Assembly (NCBI RefSeq): GCF_027019125.1
Contig: NZ_JALUXE010000034.1
Coordinates: 62,001-126,000, forward strand
Length of the DNA: 64,000 nt
Origin: Roseovarius sp.
Lineage (GTDB): Bacteria; Pseudomonadota; Alphaproteobacteria; Rhodobacterales; Rhodobacteraceae
Reading direction: 5' to 3'
The position numbers and the translations under genes are program-made. The notes below the pieces were generated by a model. It was given only the letters and a program-made list of their open reading frames with translations, searched no databases and was not told where the DNA came from. Shown in pieces: positions 16,785 to 25,757 of the stretch. Position 1 is the stretch's first letter, and every line of letters starts with the position of its first letter.

Positions 16785-18161
16785 CTATTCCGCCGGCAAA
16801 CGGTCCGCGTCGTCCCAGTCAACGCGCGAGCGCGAGATAAGTTCCAGACGGGTATTGGCATAGGAATCAAGACGGCCCGCGCGCTGCGTGGCGCGCTCTT
16901 GCAAGATATTTTCCGCCTCGTCGAGAAAACCGGCGCGAATGGCAGCGTCGATGGTCAGGCGTTCGAATACATCGCGTTGCGCGTGACTTCCCCCCGCAAG
17001 CTGCATCGAGCGGCGCGCGCGGCCAAGGTTGAGAAAGGCAGTCTTGTAATCGCCTTCACCAAAGGCCTCGAGCCCAGTGGCCGCCGACAGACCGGGATTG
17101 GCCATACGCGCCATCAGTTCGCCCGCATTGGTCTGTTTTGCGTCGCGGTGCATCCGCGCCAACATCCCCTTGACGGCCATGTCGCGGTTGTCACCAACAA
17201 GCGCCAGCAAATAATGCAGGTCGGCAAAGATCAGGCAGGCATCCTCGCTACGCCGCTCGGAAATCTCGGCCAATTCTTCCCAGCGGTTGCCGACGTCATG
17301 CCCTTCAAGTTCGAGCCGCATCAAGAGAGAGGTGCCGTTGGAAATGTCGCGGAAATCGTCGGTCTTGTCGCGGCGAATCTCTGTGTCGTAGAGGTCGAAA
17401 ACCGCGTCAATCTCGCCTTGGTCGAGATGCATCAGCGCCTTGTGCCACCAGACGTGATAGCGAAAATTGTTGCAATGCGCCCAGGCATGCTCGCGCCCCT
17501 CGAGCCAGTTGAGCCCGGCGCGCGCATTGGCGGTCATGTCGAACACATGCGCAACCGCATGCAGACCCCAGGCATCATCGGGCGAGAGACTGAGGCCAAG
17601 ACGACCAGCGGTTTCCGCGCGCGCATAATCGCCGGTTTCTTCGAGCGAGAAGGCATGACAGCCAAAGAGATAACCGCGCGCCGGATTCTTGGCATCATAT
17701 GCGGGCAAGAGCGCCTCGATCGACGCCCGCATGCCCTTGCCATCACCAAGGATGAAACGGGTGGCATGGCTGATCTTCATGGCCAGCGCATCCTCGGGCC
17801 AGCGCGTGAGGATCGCCTCCATCTCGCGCACGGTGTCGGAGGGACGCCCCTCGAGCCATGCGCCAAGCGCGCGGACATAGCCCGCCTCACGCGCATTGGG
17901 GGTGCTGCGCAGGCTGGCATCTGTCGCGCTGCGATAGGCGTCCTGCGCGGTCTCGTTCAATTCGCGCCGCCCCAGCATGAGGAAAAACAGCCCCTTTGTG
18001 GCGTGCGCCATGGCAAAATCCGGCTCTTGGCTGAGGACGGCACCCAGATATTCCGGGGTCTTGGCGGCATGGGCGAGAAAGGCCAATACCATCTTGTCCC
18101 ACGCCTCGACAGCGGTGGGGGATGATATGGTCAACTCGTACCCAAATTGATCTGAAAGCAT
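16785..18161 (-). CDS. TTC38-like tetratricopeptide repeat protein
   Basis: A 458-residue soluble protein of helical repeats. Segments such as AWDKMVLAFLAHAAKTPEYL, GYLFGCHAFSLEETGDYARA and WHKALMHLDQGEIDAVFDLY resemble the TTC38 family, which is found in bacteria and in animals and has no established function. It has no signal peptide. I chose the ATG at 18161 because AAAGGA lies about 12 bases ahead of it; the longer frame upstream has no support. It sits 36 bases in front of opgC on the same strand, so it may share transcription with the glucan genes, but no functional link is known. Confidence 0.75.
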   Translation of the reverse strand: MLSDQFGYELTISSPTAVEAWDKMVLAFLAHAAKTPEYLGAVLSQEPDFAMAHATKGLFFLMLGRRELNETAQDAYRSATDASLRSTPNAREAGYVRALGAWLEGRPSDTVREMEAILTRWPEDALAMKISHATRFILGDGKGMRASIEALLPAYDAKNPARGYLFGCHAFSLEETGDYARAETAGRLGLSLSPDDAWGLHAVAHVFDMTANARAGLNWLEGREHAWAHCNNFRYHVWWHKALMHLDQGEIDAVFDLYDTEIRRDKTDDFRDISNGTSLLMRLELEGHDVGNRWEELAEISERRSEDACLIFADLHYLLALVGDNRDMAVKGMLARMHRDAKQTNAGELMARMANPGLSAATGLEAFGEGDYKTAFLNLGRARRSMQLAGGSHAQRDVFERLTIDAAIRAGFLDEAENILQERATQRAGRLDSYANTRLELISRSRVDWDDADRLPAE

Positions 18162-18365
18162 GACCCGATATCCTTTTGTAGCTCTTACCACAGCTATTTC
18201 GGCAAAATATGAAAGCGGCAACACATCCACCTCCCACCTCACCAAGTCGTTATCGCCAGCTTAACGATTGTGACCACCAAGTGGCAGGGCAATAGACGTA
18301 ATGCACCGGAAAATAGGCGCAATTTCGCTTAGGTGAGGATCACGGTCGGCCGCCCCGCCTCAAAA

Positions 18366-18836
18366 TCATTCAGCGATGGCTGTTTCGGCGACGGTTTTGA
18401 AAACATCATCCAGTTCAGACGCAAGCGCCCGGAGGTCATCGCCGCCCTCGTCGAAATAGGGTGTAAAAACCGCAGTCGGCGTCTTGTAGCTGAGGGTTGC
18501 GGTGCCGTCGGAATCTTCGGTCACATATAGACGGATCGGGGCCTCGATTCCCGCGGCAATGCTGGCGGCCAGCATCCGGCGCGCATAGTCGTTGCGATAA
18601 AGGCCAAAGATACGGTTGCCCGGGATGGTGATCCCCTGCCCGCGCGCGCCATCCGAGGCGCTCGCCTGTGTGACAATCGCGATGGGCGCAGTCTTGACCG
18701 CTTCGCGCACGGCCTCGACCAATGCGTCAAAGCCTTTGTCGGTGTCGTGGATCACCCAGCCTTCACGCGGTTCCAGCGCCTGCGCGGCATGGGACAGAAA
18801 CAGAAAAACGCCTAGACTTGCGATAAAACGGTGCAT
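18366..18836 (-). CDS. DUF302 domain protein, exported
   Basis: A 156-residue protein with a signal peptide (residues 1-20, ending AQA-L) and one DUF302 domain: WVIHDTDKGFDALVEAV, then PIAIVTQASASDGAR, IFGLYRNDYARRML, PIRLYVTEDSDGTATLSY and TPYFDEGGDDLRALASELD. DUF302 proteins bind small ligands or heme-like cofactors in some cases, but their role is generally unknown. A GGAGGG ribosome site 8 bases ahead of the ATG supports the start. The frame continues open upstream without homology. It is 77 bases downstream of the CoA-transferase gene and may be in the same transcript. Confidence 0.72.
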   Translation of the reverse strand: MHRFIASLGVFLFLSHAAQALEPREGWVIHDTDKGFDALVEAVREAVKTAPIAIVTQASASDGARGQGITIPGNRIFGLYRNDYARRMLAASIAAGIEAPIRLYVTEDSDGTATLSYKTPTAVFTPYFDEGGDDLRALASELDDVFKTVAETAIAE

Positions 18837-18913
18837 GAAATGGCCCTCCGGCTGCACCCGGAGGGGTAAGGCATCGCCCGAGTCGCGGCAAATCACGTGG
18901 CCGCGAGGTGAGG

Positions 18914-20089
18914 TTACAGGTCGCGCCTCAGTGGTGCGAGCACCGCCTCGGTATCCGCCCCGGTCGCAGGCGGAGCAGAGCGATAACTGACCGGCGTGCG
19001 CGAAAACTTCAGCGGATTGCCGATGAGACGCACCGTGCCCTTGGCGGTATCCGGCGCAGGCATGGTGATGGTCATGCCGCGCGCCTGCGCCTGCTCGGTT
19101 TCCAGCGCCTGCCCAATCGTGTTGACCGGCCCCACAGGCACCTTGCGCACCTCGAGACCGTCGATGACATGCGCGGTGGTGCGCGCGGCCAACACCTCGG
19201 CGATCATCGGCACAAGAGTATCGCGATGCGCAAGCCGCGCGGTATTCGTGGCATAGGCCGGATCGGTGGCCCAATCGGGACGGCCCAGATAATCGCAAAA
19301 GCGGGCATATTGGCTGTCATTGCCCACGGCCACGATCACATGGCCATCAAGGGTCGCAAAGACCTGATAGGGCACGATATTGGGATGGGCATTGCCCGCG
19401 CGCGTGGGCGAGACTCCGGAGGTGAGATAATTCAGCCCTTGATTGACCAGCCACGCCATCGTGGCATCAACCAGGGCGATGTCGATATGCTGGCCCTCGC
19501 CGGTGACGTCACGGTGACGCAGCGCCGCCAGAATCCCGGTCGCCGCATAGAGGCCGCAGACCACATCTGCCACGCCCACGCCCACCTTCATCGGCTCTCC
19601 CCCGGCCTCGCCGGTGATCGACATGATGCCGCCATAGCCTTGCGCCATGAGGTCATAACCCGGCTTGTCACGGTTCGGGCCGGTCTGGCCGAAACCGGAA
19701 ATCGAGCAATAGACAAGGCCGGGATAGGCGGCGCAGAGCGTTTCGTGATCAAGACCGTATTTGCGCAAGCCGCCGGGTTTGAAATTCTCGATCACCACAT
19801 CGGCGCGGCCAGCGAGGTCATGCAGCAGGCGCTGCACCTCGGGGTCGGTCAGGTCCACCGCCACGGATTTCTTGTTGCGGTTGGACGACATGAAATAGGC
19901 CGATAGATCGGTGGGATTGCCCTCGGCATCCAGCGCAAAGGGCGGCCCCCACCGGCGGGTATCGTCGCCTTCTAGGCTCTCGATCTTGATCACCTCTGCC
20001 CCGAGGTCGCCCAGGAGCTGCGTACAGGTGGGACCCGCCAAGATACGGCTGAGGTCGAGGATAACGAGACCATCGAGCGGGCCGGGCAT
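18914..20089 (-). CDS. CaiB/BaiF family (class III) CoA-transferase
   Basis: A 391-residue protein with the full class III CoA-transferase pattern: LDGLVILDLSRILAGPTCTQ at the start, LGDLGAEVIKIE, the RNKKSVAVDL segment, the catalytic aspartate in HIDIALVDATMAWL, and the C-terminal half of the intertwined dimer. Such enzymes move CoA between carboxylic acids through a glutamyl or aspartyl anhydride. The next gene upstream, a ThDP-dependent enzyme, is only 10 bases away, so the two act together or on linked acids. The start at 20089 keeps a normal 6-base gap to GAGGAG; the ATG at 20095 would touch it. The acid handled is unknown. Confidence 0.85.
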   Translation of the reverse strand: MPGPLDGLVILDLSRILAGPTCTQLLGDLGAEVIKIESLEGDDTRRWGPPFALDAEGNPTDLSAYFMSSNRNKKSVAVDLTDPEVQRLLHDLAGRADVVIENFKPGGLRKYGLDHETLCAAYPGLVYCSISGFGQTGPNRDKPGYDLMAQGYGGIMSITGEAGGEPMKVGVGVADVVCGLYAATGILAALRHRDVTGEGQHIDIALVDATMAWLVNQGLNYLTSGVSPTRAGNAHPNIVPYQVFATLDGHVIVAVGNDSQYARFCDYLGRPDWATDPAYATNTARLAHRDTLVPMIAEVLAARTTAHVIDGLEVRKVPVGPVNTIGQALETEQAQARGMTITMPAPDTAKGTVRLIGNPLKFSRTPVSYRSAPPATGADTEAVLAPLRRDL

Positions 20090-20099
20090 GGGCATCTCC

Positions 20100-21722
20100 T
20101 CAGATACGGTTGTCGTAGGAGCCGCGATCTATCTCGGCGGCGATGACGGTAAAGGTGTCGGCCTCTTGTGCGGCCTGCAACGCGGCGCGCAATTCGGCGC
20201 GGTTGGTCACGCGCACGCCATGCCCGCCAAAGGCGCGCCCGATGGCGGCAAAATCGTGATGGCCGAAATCGACCGCCAGATTGACCATCTGCCGCTCGCG
20301 CTGCTTCTTTTCGATAAGCGCGAGGCTGGCATCGACAAACACGATGAATATCACCGGAAGTTTGAGTTCGGCCACGGTCGAGAGTTCGCCGGCGACCATA
20401 AGGAACCCGGCATCCCCCGAAAAGCTGACCACCGTCGCCTCGGGCGATGCCAGCTTGGCCCCCATCGCCAACGGCACGGCACAGCCCATCGTGCACAGCG
20501 CGGTGGATTGCAGCAAGGCGCGCGGGATGTGGCTTGTCCACATCTGCGACAGCAGGATGCGATGCGCACCGCTATCGACGGTGGCGATGGTATCCTCGGG
20601 CAGCACTGCCCGCGCCTCGGCGATGACCCCGGCGGCACCCCAGTCGTCCTCGGTCGGAAAGGCACGCGCCAGCGCCGCACGCGCCGCCGTCACCTCGCCC
20701 CCGGCCCAAGTGGCGCGAGGGGGGACACCCTGGGCAATGGCCGCGAGTGAGGGCGCGCAGGCGCCCACGATATTCATCGTCGCTTGATGCATATACTGGT
20801 CGTTCGGCACGGCGGCGATGTCGATCACCCTGACCTCTGCCGGGTCCCAGATCTCGCGCCAGCCAGGGCGCATTTCAATGGGGTCATAGCCCACGCAGAG
20901 GATCAGATCGGCCGCTTGCACCAGCGGCACGAGGATGCCGTCCGCCAAAGGCGACAGACCCGCGCCGCCCAGACAGAGCGGGTGGGTTTCGGGGATGATC
21001 CCCTTGGCCTTGTACGTGGTGACGACGGGGATGTTCAGGCGCTCGGCAGTCTCGAGGATTGTGGCGCTCGCCCCTTCGTTGACCGCATCAAGACCCACGA
21101 TCATCACCGGGCGCTCGGCCGCCGCCAGCCAGTCGCGGGCCGCTTGCGGCGCAGCGGGCTGCATCGGCACGGCATCGGGGCGTCGGCGCAGGCGGGGCGG
21201 GGTCACGCGCATATCCGCCACGGAAATCGGCACGTCGATATGCACGGGGCCGGGACGGCCCTCGGTTGCGATGCCGATGGCCTTGTCGGCGATAATGTCG
21301 GCCCCTTGGGCGGTCAGGCGGAATGTGGCCTTGGTGATCGGGGCCAATACCGCCTGATGATCCAGAATCTGGTGGGTATAGGTCAGCGCCTCATCGGCAT
21401 CGACACAGCCGGAGAGAACGATCAACGGCACACGGTCCTGATGGGCATTGGCAATGGCGTTCACGCCATTCAACACCCCCGGCCCCAAAGTGGCAATCAG
21501 GATGCCGGGCGCGCCGGTGCGGTGCCAGACCCCCTCGGCCATGAAGGCCGCGGCATTCTCATGGCGCGCCAACGTCACCTCGATTCCGGCTTTCGCCAGC
21601 GCATCCATCACGGTCAGGACCTCACCACCGGGCATGCCAAACGCATGACGGCACCCCGCCTCGTAAAGACGCCGTGCAAGATAGTCGGCGGCGCGGTTCT
21701 GCGTTTGTTGGGTATCGCTCAC
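20100..21722 (-). CDS. Thiamine diphosphate-dependent enzyme, acetolactate-synthase-like
   Basis: A 540-residue enzyme with the three-domain POX/ALS layout. The catalytic glutamate is Glu55 in LARHENAAAFMAEG; the ThDP/Mg site begins at SFSGDAGFLMVAGEL and ends in FIVFVDASLALIEKKQ, where the usual NN pair is replaced by VD. The GTG start at 21722 has GAGGAG 8 bases upstream; the longer frame is not supported. Paired with a class III CoA-transferase, the layout recalls the oxalate genes frc and oxc, but the sequence is closer to the acetolactate-synthase-like group, so I do not call it oxalyl-CoA decarboxylase. No small regulatory subunit gene accompanies it, which argues against a branched-chain amino acid role. 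Confidence 0.75.
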   Translation of the reverse strand: MSDTQQTQNRAADYLARRLYEAGCRHAFGMPGGEVLTVMDALAKAGIEVTLARHENAAAFMAEGVWHRTGAPGILIATLGPGVLNGVNAIANAHQDRVPLIVLSGCVDADEALTYTHQILDHQAVLAPITKATFRLTAQGADIIADKAIGIATEGRPGPVHIDVPISVADMRVTPPRLRRRPDAVPMQPAAPQAARDWLAAAERPVMIVGLDAVNEGASATILETAERLNIPVVTTYKAKGIIPETHPLCLGGAGLSPLADGILVPLVQAADLILCVGYDPIEMRPGWREIWDPAEVRVIDIAAVPNDQYMHQATMNIVGACAPSLAAIAQGVPPRATWAGGEVTAARAALARAFPTEDDWGAAGVIAEARAVLPEDTIATVDSGAHRILLSQMWTSHIPRALLQSTALCTMGCAVPLAMGAKLASPEATVVSFSGDAGFLMVAGELSTVAELKLPVIFIVFVDASLALIEKKQRERQMVNLAVDFGHHDFAAIGRAFGGHGVRVTNRAELRAALQAAQEADTFTVIAAEIDRGSYDNRI

Positions 21723-21931
21723 GGGGCGGGCTCCTCTGTCGTTCTGCCGACTTTGTGGCCGAGCGTCAGGGCAACCGCAAGCCCGCTTCGCGGCACAAAG
21801 ACCGGGGCGGCACTGGTTTTCCGCCCTGTCCAAGCCTAAATCCGGGTTGAGGGGCCGCACAAAAGCGCCTAATCACAAGGCAATTCACTTAGGTTCACCG
21901 GTCTGCCTCGCACCGGCCACAAGGATTTCCA

Positions 21932-22543
21932 ATGGCAAACCACCTCTATCAGAACGACCTGCCCGACGGGCTGGATCTGGGTCCTGTCGTAGCGATCGAC
22001 TGCGAAACCATGGGGCTGCACCCGCACCGCGACCGGCTCTGTGTCGTGCAGCTTTCGGGCGGGGATGGGCATGCGCATCTGGTGCAGGTGGCCAAGGGGC
22101 AGACGCGCGCGCCCAATCTGGCCAGGTTGCTGGAAAATCCCGACGTGCTCAAACTCTTTCACTTTGGCCGGTTCGATATTGCCGCGATGCACAACGCCTT
22201 CGGCGCGTTGGCGGCCCCGGTCTATTGCACCAAGATCGCGTCAAAGCTGATCCGCACCTACACGGACCGTCATGGCCTCAAGTATCTGTTGCAAGAGTTG
22301 CTGGGCGTCGACATCTCCAAGCAGCAGCAAAGCTCGGATTGGGGCGCCGAGAGCCTCAGCGCCGCGCAGCTCGACTATGCCGCGTCCGACGTGCTCTACT
22401 TGCACCGCTTGCGCGAAGAATTGAACGCGCGGCTGATCCGCGAGGGTCGGATGGACCTGGCGCAGGCCTGTTTCGATTTTCTGCCGCAGCGGGCGCTGCT
22501 CGATCTGGCGGGCTGGCCCGAGATCGACATTTTCGCACATTGA
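21932..22543 (+). CDS. rnd: Ribonuclease D-like 3'-5' exonuclease (catalytic domain only)
   Basis: A 203-residue DEDDy exonuclease: AIDCETMGL (Asp, Glu), LFHFGRFDIAAMHN (Asp) and YAASDVLYLHRL (Tyr, Asp). It lacks the HRDC domains of E. coli RNase D, so it is the short form common in alphaproteobacteria, which trims tRNA and other RNA 3' ends. It is followed 3 bases later by lptC, so it heads the lpt transcript. The ribosome site AAGGA precedes the ATG. Confidence 0.88.
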   Translation: MANHLYQNDLPDGLDLGPVVAIDCETMGLHPHRDRLCVVQLSGGDGHAHLVQVAKGQTRAPNLARLLENPDVLKLFHFGRFDIAAMHNAFGALAAPVYCTKIASKLIRTYTDRHGLKYLLQELLGVDISKQQQSSDWGAESLSAAQLDYAASDVLYLHRLREELNARLIREGRMDLAQACFDFLPQRALLDLAGWPEIDIFAH

Positions 22544-22546
22544 CGG

Positions 22547-23161
22547 ATGGCCCGCGCGAAGAACACCTACTCACGGATCGTGGCCTGGATCAAGATCATC
22601 CTGCCACTCAGCGCGCTTGGGCTGCTCTCGACGCTGTTCCTCTTCTCGCGCACGGTAGACCCCACGCTCTCTGTGCCCTCGTCGCAGATCGACCTCGAGC
22701 AGCGCGCGCAGGATCTGGGCGCGACCAACCCGCGCTTTGCCGGGGTCACACGAGAGGGCGACGAGATCCGTTTCGCCGCTGAATTCGCGCGCCCGGATCG
22801 GGACACGCCCGAGCATCTGATCGCGGACGGGGTGACGGCGCAGATACGGTTGAGCGCCGGAACCGTGATCGACATAACATCGGGTCAGGCGCAGATGCAG
22901 CAGGGGCAAATGACCGCGAGCCTGATGGGAGAGGTGCAGATCACCACCTCGACCGGCTATGTCATCGACACCGAGCGCCTGAATTCCCGATTGGACGAGG
23001 TCTATGCCGAAACGCCGGGACAGGTCACGGCGACCGGCCCCCTTGGCGCGCTGACCGCCGGACAGATGCTGCTGCATAACAATGCCGAGAGCGGTGAGCC
23101 GGAATTGCTTTTCACCGAGGGTGTCAAGCTGATATACCAGCCAGGGGAAGCGGGGGAATGA
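22547..23161 (+). CDS. lptC: LptC, periplasmic part of the LPS transport bridge
   Basis: A 204-residue protein with one N-terminal membrane helix (about 13-31) and a periplasmic beta-jellyroll. It receives lipopolysaccharide from LptBFG and passes it to LptA. Segments such as GDEIRFAAEFARPDRD and the later VIDTERLNSRLDE fit the LptC/DUF1239 family. Its stop overlaps the start of lptA as ATGA. Confidence 0.88.
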   Translation: MARAKNTYSRIVAWIKIILPLSALGLLSTLFLFSRTVDPTLSVPSSQIDLEQRAQDLGATNPRFAGVTREGDEIRFAAEFARPDRDTPEHLIADGVTAQIRLSAGTVIDITSGQAQMQQGQMTASLMGEVQITTSTGYVIDTERLNSRLDEVYAETPGQVTATGPLGALTAGQMLLHNNAESGEPELLFTEGVKLIYQPGEAGE

Positions 23162-23661
23162 GACCGGTGCCAAGAGTTTCCAGAATGATCGCGGCCATCG
23201 CATTGGCCGTTTTGCCTGTGGGCGCGTGGGCACAGGCCGGGCAGGTCGCATTTGGCAAGACCCAGGCGGACCGCAACCTGCCGGTCGAAGTCACCTCGGA
23301 CAACCTCAGCGTCAATCAGGCCGACAATACCGCCACGTTCACCGGCAATGTGGTGATCGGTCAAGGCGAGATGCGGCTGGCGGCCCCTCGGGTGCTTGTG
23401 GTCTACCTTCCCGACCGCAGCGGAATCGAGAGCCTGGAGGCCACAGGCGGCGTGACACTGGTCAGCGGCGAGGATGCCGCCGAGGCCGAGCGCGCCGATT
23501 ACAACATCTCAACCGGCATGATCGAATTGCGCGGCAATGTGCTCTTGGTGCAGGGGACGAATGCCATCACCGGCGAAACCGTGCTGGTCGACACCGCAGG
23601 GGGCACGGCGCAGGTCAGCGGCCGGGTCAAGACCATCCTGCAACCGGGGACCACACCATGA
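23158..23661 (+). CDS. lptA: LptA, periplasmic LPS carrier
   Basis: A 167-residue secreted protein (signal peptide to about residue 24, AWA-Q) with the OstA/LptA repeat pattern: VEVTSDNLSVNQADNTATFT, GNVVIGQGEMRLAAPRVLV and later RADYNISTGMIELRGNV. It polymerises into the beta-jellyroll bridge across the periplasm between LptC and LptD. Its stop overlaps the lptB start as ATGA. Confidence 0.9.
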   Translation: MRPVPRVSRMIAAIALAVLPVGAWAQAGQVAFGKTQADRNLPVEVTSDNLSVNQADNTATFTGNVVIGQGEMRLAAPRVLVVYLPDRSGIESLEATGGVTLVSGEDAAEAERADYNISTGMIELRGNVLLVQGTNAITGETVLVDTAGGTAQVSGRVKTILQPGTTP

Positions 23662-24416
23662 GCCGCCCGGCGTTGACACTGGCGCATGAGAGCACCGGTC
23701 TGGTGGTCGAGAACCTGCGCAAGAGCTATCGCAAGCGTCTGGTCATTCGCGATGTCACGCTCTCCCTGCGCCAAGGCGAGGTCGTGGCACTCCTGGGGCC
23801 GAACGGATCGGGCAAGACCACGACATTCTACGCCATCGCCGGGCTGATCTATCCAGAGGGCGGGCACATCCGGATCGACGGGCGCGACGTGACCGGACTG
23901 CCGATGTATCGCCGGGCCAAGCTCGGGATCGGGTATCTGCCGCAGGAAATGTCGATTTTCCGTGGCCTTTCGGTCGAAGATAACATTCTGGCGATCCTCG
24001 ATATTGCAGAAAAGGACCGGCACAAGCGGCGCGAGCGCCTCGAAGAACTGCTGTCGGATTTCTCGATCGAGCATCTCCGACGCGCGCCCGCTCTTGCTCT
24101 CTCGGGGGGGGAACGGCGGCGGGTCGAAATCGCCCGCTGTCTGGCCGCCAATCCGCGTTACCTCTTGCTGGACGAACCCTTTGCCGGGGTCGATCCGATT
24201 TCGGTGGGCGACATCCGGCATCTGGTGGCCGACCTCAAGAAACGGGGCATCGGCGTGCTGATCACCGATCACAATGTGCGCGAAACGCTCGAAATCGTTG
24301 ACCGCGCGTATATCCTGCACGACGGCAAAGTGCTCATGTCCGGCAGCCCGCGCGATGTGGTGGAAAACGAGAATGTGCGCCGCGTCTATCTGGGCGACAG
24401 CTTTCGCATTTCCTGA
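23658..24416 (+). CDS. lptB: LptB, ATPase of the LPS exporter
   Basis: A 252-residue ABC ATPase with Walker A GPNGSGKTTT, signature LSGGERRRVEIAR, Walker B YLLLDEPFAGVDP and the switch histidine in LITDHNVRETL. It powers LPS extraction by LptFG from the inner membrane. The start ATG overlaps the end of lptA; the same frame is open much further upstream but that part is antisense-type noise inside lptA. In many alphaproteobacteria rpoN follows lptB, but here the next gene is hpf. Confidence 0.95.
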   Translation: MSRPALTLAHESTGLVVENLRKSYRKRLVIRDVTLSLRQGEVVALLGPNGSGKTTTFYAIAGLIYPEGGHIRIDGRDVTGLPMYRRAKLGIGYLPQEMSIFRGLSVEDNILAILDIAEKDRHKRRERLEELLSDFSIEHLRRAPALALSGGERRRVEIARCLAANPRYLLLDEPFAGVDPISVGDIRHLVADLKKRGIGVLITDHNVRETLEIVDRAYILHDGKVLMSGSPRDVVENENVRRVYLGDSFRIS

Positions 24417-24605
24417 CTGCGACATCGGCGGCAAATCCATGCCCCTACCCTTCAAATCAGATTGACAAGATGCGCGTAAAGCGCGTCAATTGAAGTATGA
24501 CATGTGTTGATCTCGTGCTGTTCCCTGAATGGCCCCCGCGACAAGGGCCTGTCTTGGAACACTTTCACCACCTGTCAGTTTTCAGCATCCGGGATTAACC
24601 AGACC

Positions 24606-24623
24606 CGCGGCGCTTGCGCCGCG
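24606..24623 (+). promoter_or_regulatory. Perfect hairpin in the hpf leader
   Basis: CGCGGCGC and GCGCCGCG form an 8-base-pair stem with a TT gap, ending 33 bases ahead of the hpf start codon. No T tract follows, so it is not a normal terminator. It could protect the 5' end of the transcript or tune translation. Further up, 24461-24490 holds ATTGAC and GTCAAT arms around a GCGC-gtaaa-GCGC core, a second structured element just behind lptB. Confidence 0.4.
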
Positions 24624-24656
24624 CATGGCCCCGGCTTGTCAATCGAAGGAGATGAG

Positions 24657-25220
24657 ATGCGGTATCAAATTAGTGGAAAGCAGATCGACATTGGCGAGGC
24701 CCTGCAAACGCATGTGAAAGAGGAACTGGGCACGGCCGTTGCAAAATACGCCGAACGTCCGACCGATGCGATGGTCGTCTTTTCCAAGAGCGCCAGCGAA
24801 TTTGTCTGTGAAACCATCGTGCATCTTTCTACGGGCCTGACGGCGCAGGCCAGCGCCAAGGCGCACGAAATCTACGCCGCCTTCGATGCCTGCTGCGAGA
24901 AGATGGAGAAGCAACTCCGCCGCTACAAACGGCGGCTCAAGGACCATCACCGCGAGCGGTCGGAACCGGTTGAACTCTTTGGAGCGTCCACTTATATCCT
25001 CGCCGCAGATAGCGCGGAAACGGAATCAGAGCCCGACAGCCTGCAACCGATCATCGTCGCCGAGATGGAGACCAAGATTCCATCGCTCTCGGTTGGTGAG
25101 GCGGTCATGCAAATGGAGCTGGCGGGTGCACCTGTCCTGGTTTTCCGCAAACAAGGCAAGGATACGGTCAATGTCGTGTATCGCCGTGAAGACGGCAACA
25201 TCGGCTGGATTGACCCATAA
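24657..25220 (+). CDS. hpf: Long-form ribosome hibernation promoting factor
   Basis: A 187-residue protein. The N-terminal 100 residues are the HPF/YfiA ribosome-binding domain (MRYQISGKQIDIGEALQTHV, then the basic KQLRRYKRRLKDHHRER), joined by a linker to the C-terminal dimerisation domain (SVGEAVMQMELAGAPVLVFR and VNVVYRREDGNIGWIDP). Long HPF alone can pair two 70S ribosomes into inactive 100S dimers in stationary phase. The start is set by AAGGAG 5-10 bases upstream. It is followed by ptsN, the usual order. Confidence 0.93.
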   Translation: MRYQISGKQIDIGEALQTHVKEELGTAVAKYAERPTDAMVVFSKSASEFVCETIVHLSTGLTAQASAKAHEIYAAFDACCEKMEKQLRRYKRRLKDHHRERSEPVELFGASTYILAADSAETESEPDSLQPIIVAEMETKIPSLSVGEAVMQMELAGAPVLVFRKQGKDTVNVVYRREDGNIGWIDP

Positions 25221-25266
25221 CGAGAGGGTGGCAGGCGGTGACACGCTTGTCTGAGCGGCTCAATTC

Positions 25267-25731
25267 ATGGAACTTCCGATGATCCTCAAGCCAGAGGCGG
25301 TGCGCGTTTTGTCAGGGGCAACCAGCAAGAAGCGTCTGATACATGAACTCGGCAATATTGCCGAAGCCGCCTATGGCGTGTCCCATTCCGCAGCCGTCGA
25401 GGCCCTGCTGGAGCGTGAGAGCCTTGGTCCGACAGGTGTCGGCCATGGCGTCGCGCTCCCGCATGCCCGGCTGGATGGGCTGGATCAGGTGGTGGGCGTT
25501 CTGACGTTGTTGGAAAAACCGATCGACTTCGACTCGGTGGATCGGCAACCGGTGGATTTGGCCTTTGCGCTCTTTGCACCAATTGATGCGGGCGTTGAGC
25601 ATCTCAAGGCGCTGGCGCTGGTGTCGCGCACCCTGCGCGACCCAGGTCTGCGGGCCAAGCTGCGCTCCAACACCGATCCCTTGACGCTCTACACCATCGT
25701 CACCGAGGCGCAGGCGGTGCAAGCCGCCTGA
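25267..25731 (+). CDS. ptsN: PtsN, EIIA of the nitrogen phosphotransferase system
   Basis: A 154-residue PTS EIIA type 2 domain with the phosphorylated His66 in GVALPHARLDGL. PtsN takes phosphate from the PtsP-NPr chain and regulates potassium transport and other processes according to nitrogen state; it does not move sugars. It lies 46 bases behind hpf on the same strand, the order conserved across proteobacteria, and converges on the dehydrogenase gene. Confidence 0.93.
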   Translation: MELPMILKPEAVRVLSGATSKKRLIHELGNIAEAAYGVSHSAAVEALLERESLGPTGVGHGVALPHARLDGLDQVVGVLTLLEKPIDFDSVDRQPVDLAFALFAPIDAGVEHLKALALVSRTLRDPGLRAKLRSNTDPLTLYTIVTEAQAVQAA

Positions 25732-25757
25732 CGCCTGTCTCGGGCGAACGGCCGCCC

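Noticed and set aside
20100..21722. Calling the ThDP enzyme oxalyl-CoA decarboxylase because of the CoA-transferase neighbour.
   Set aside because: Sequence segments are closer to the acetolactate-synthase-like group; context alone is not enough.
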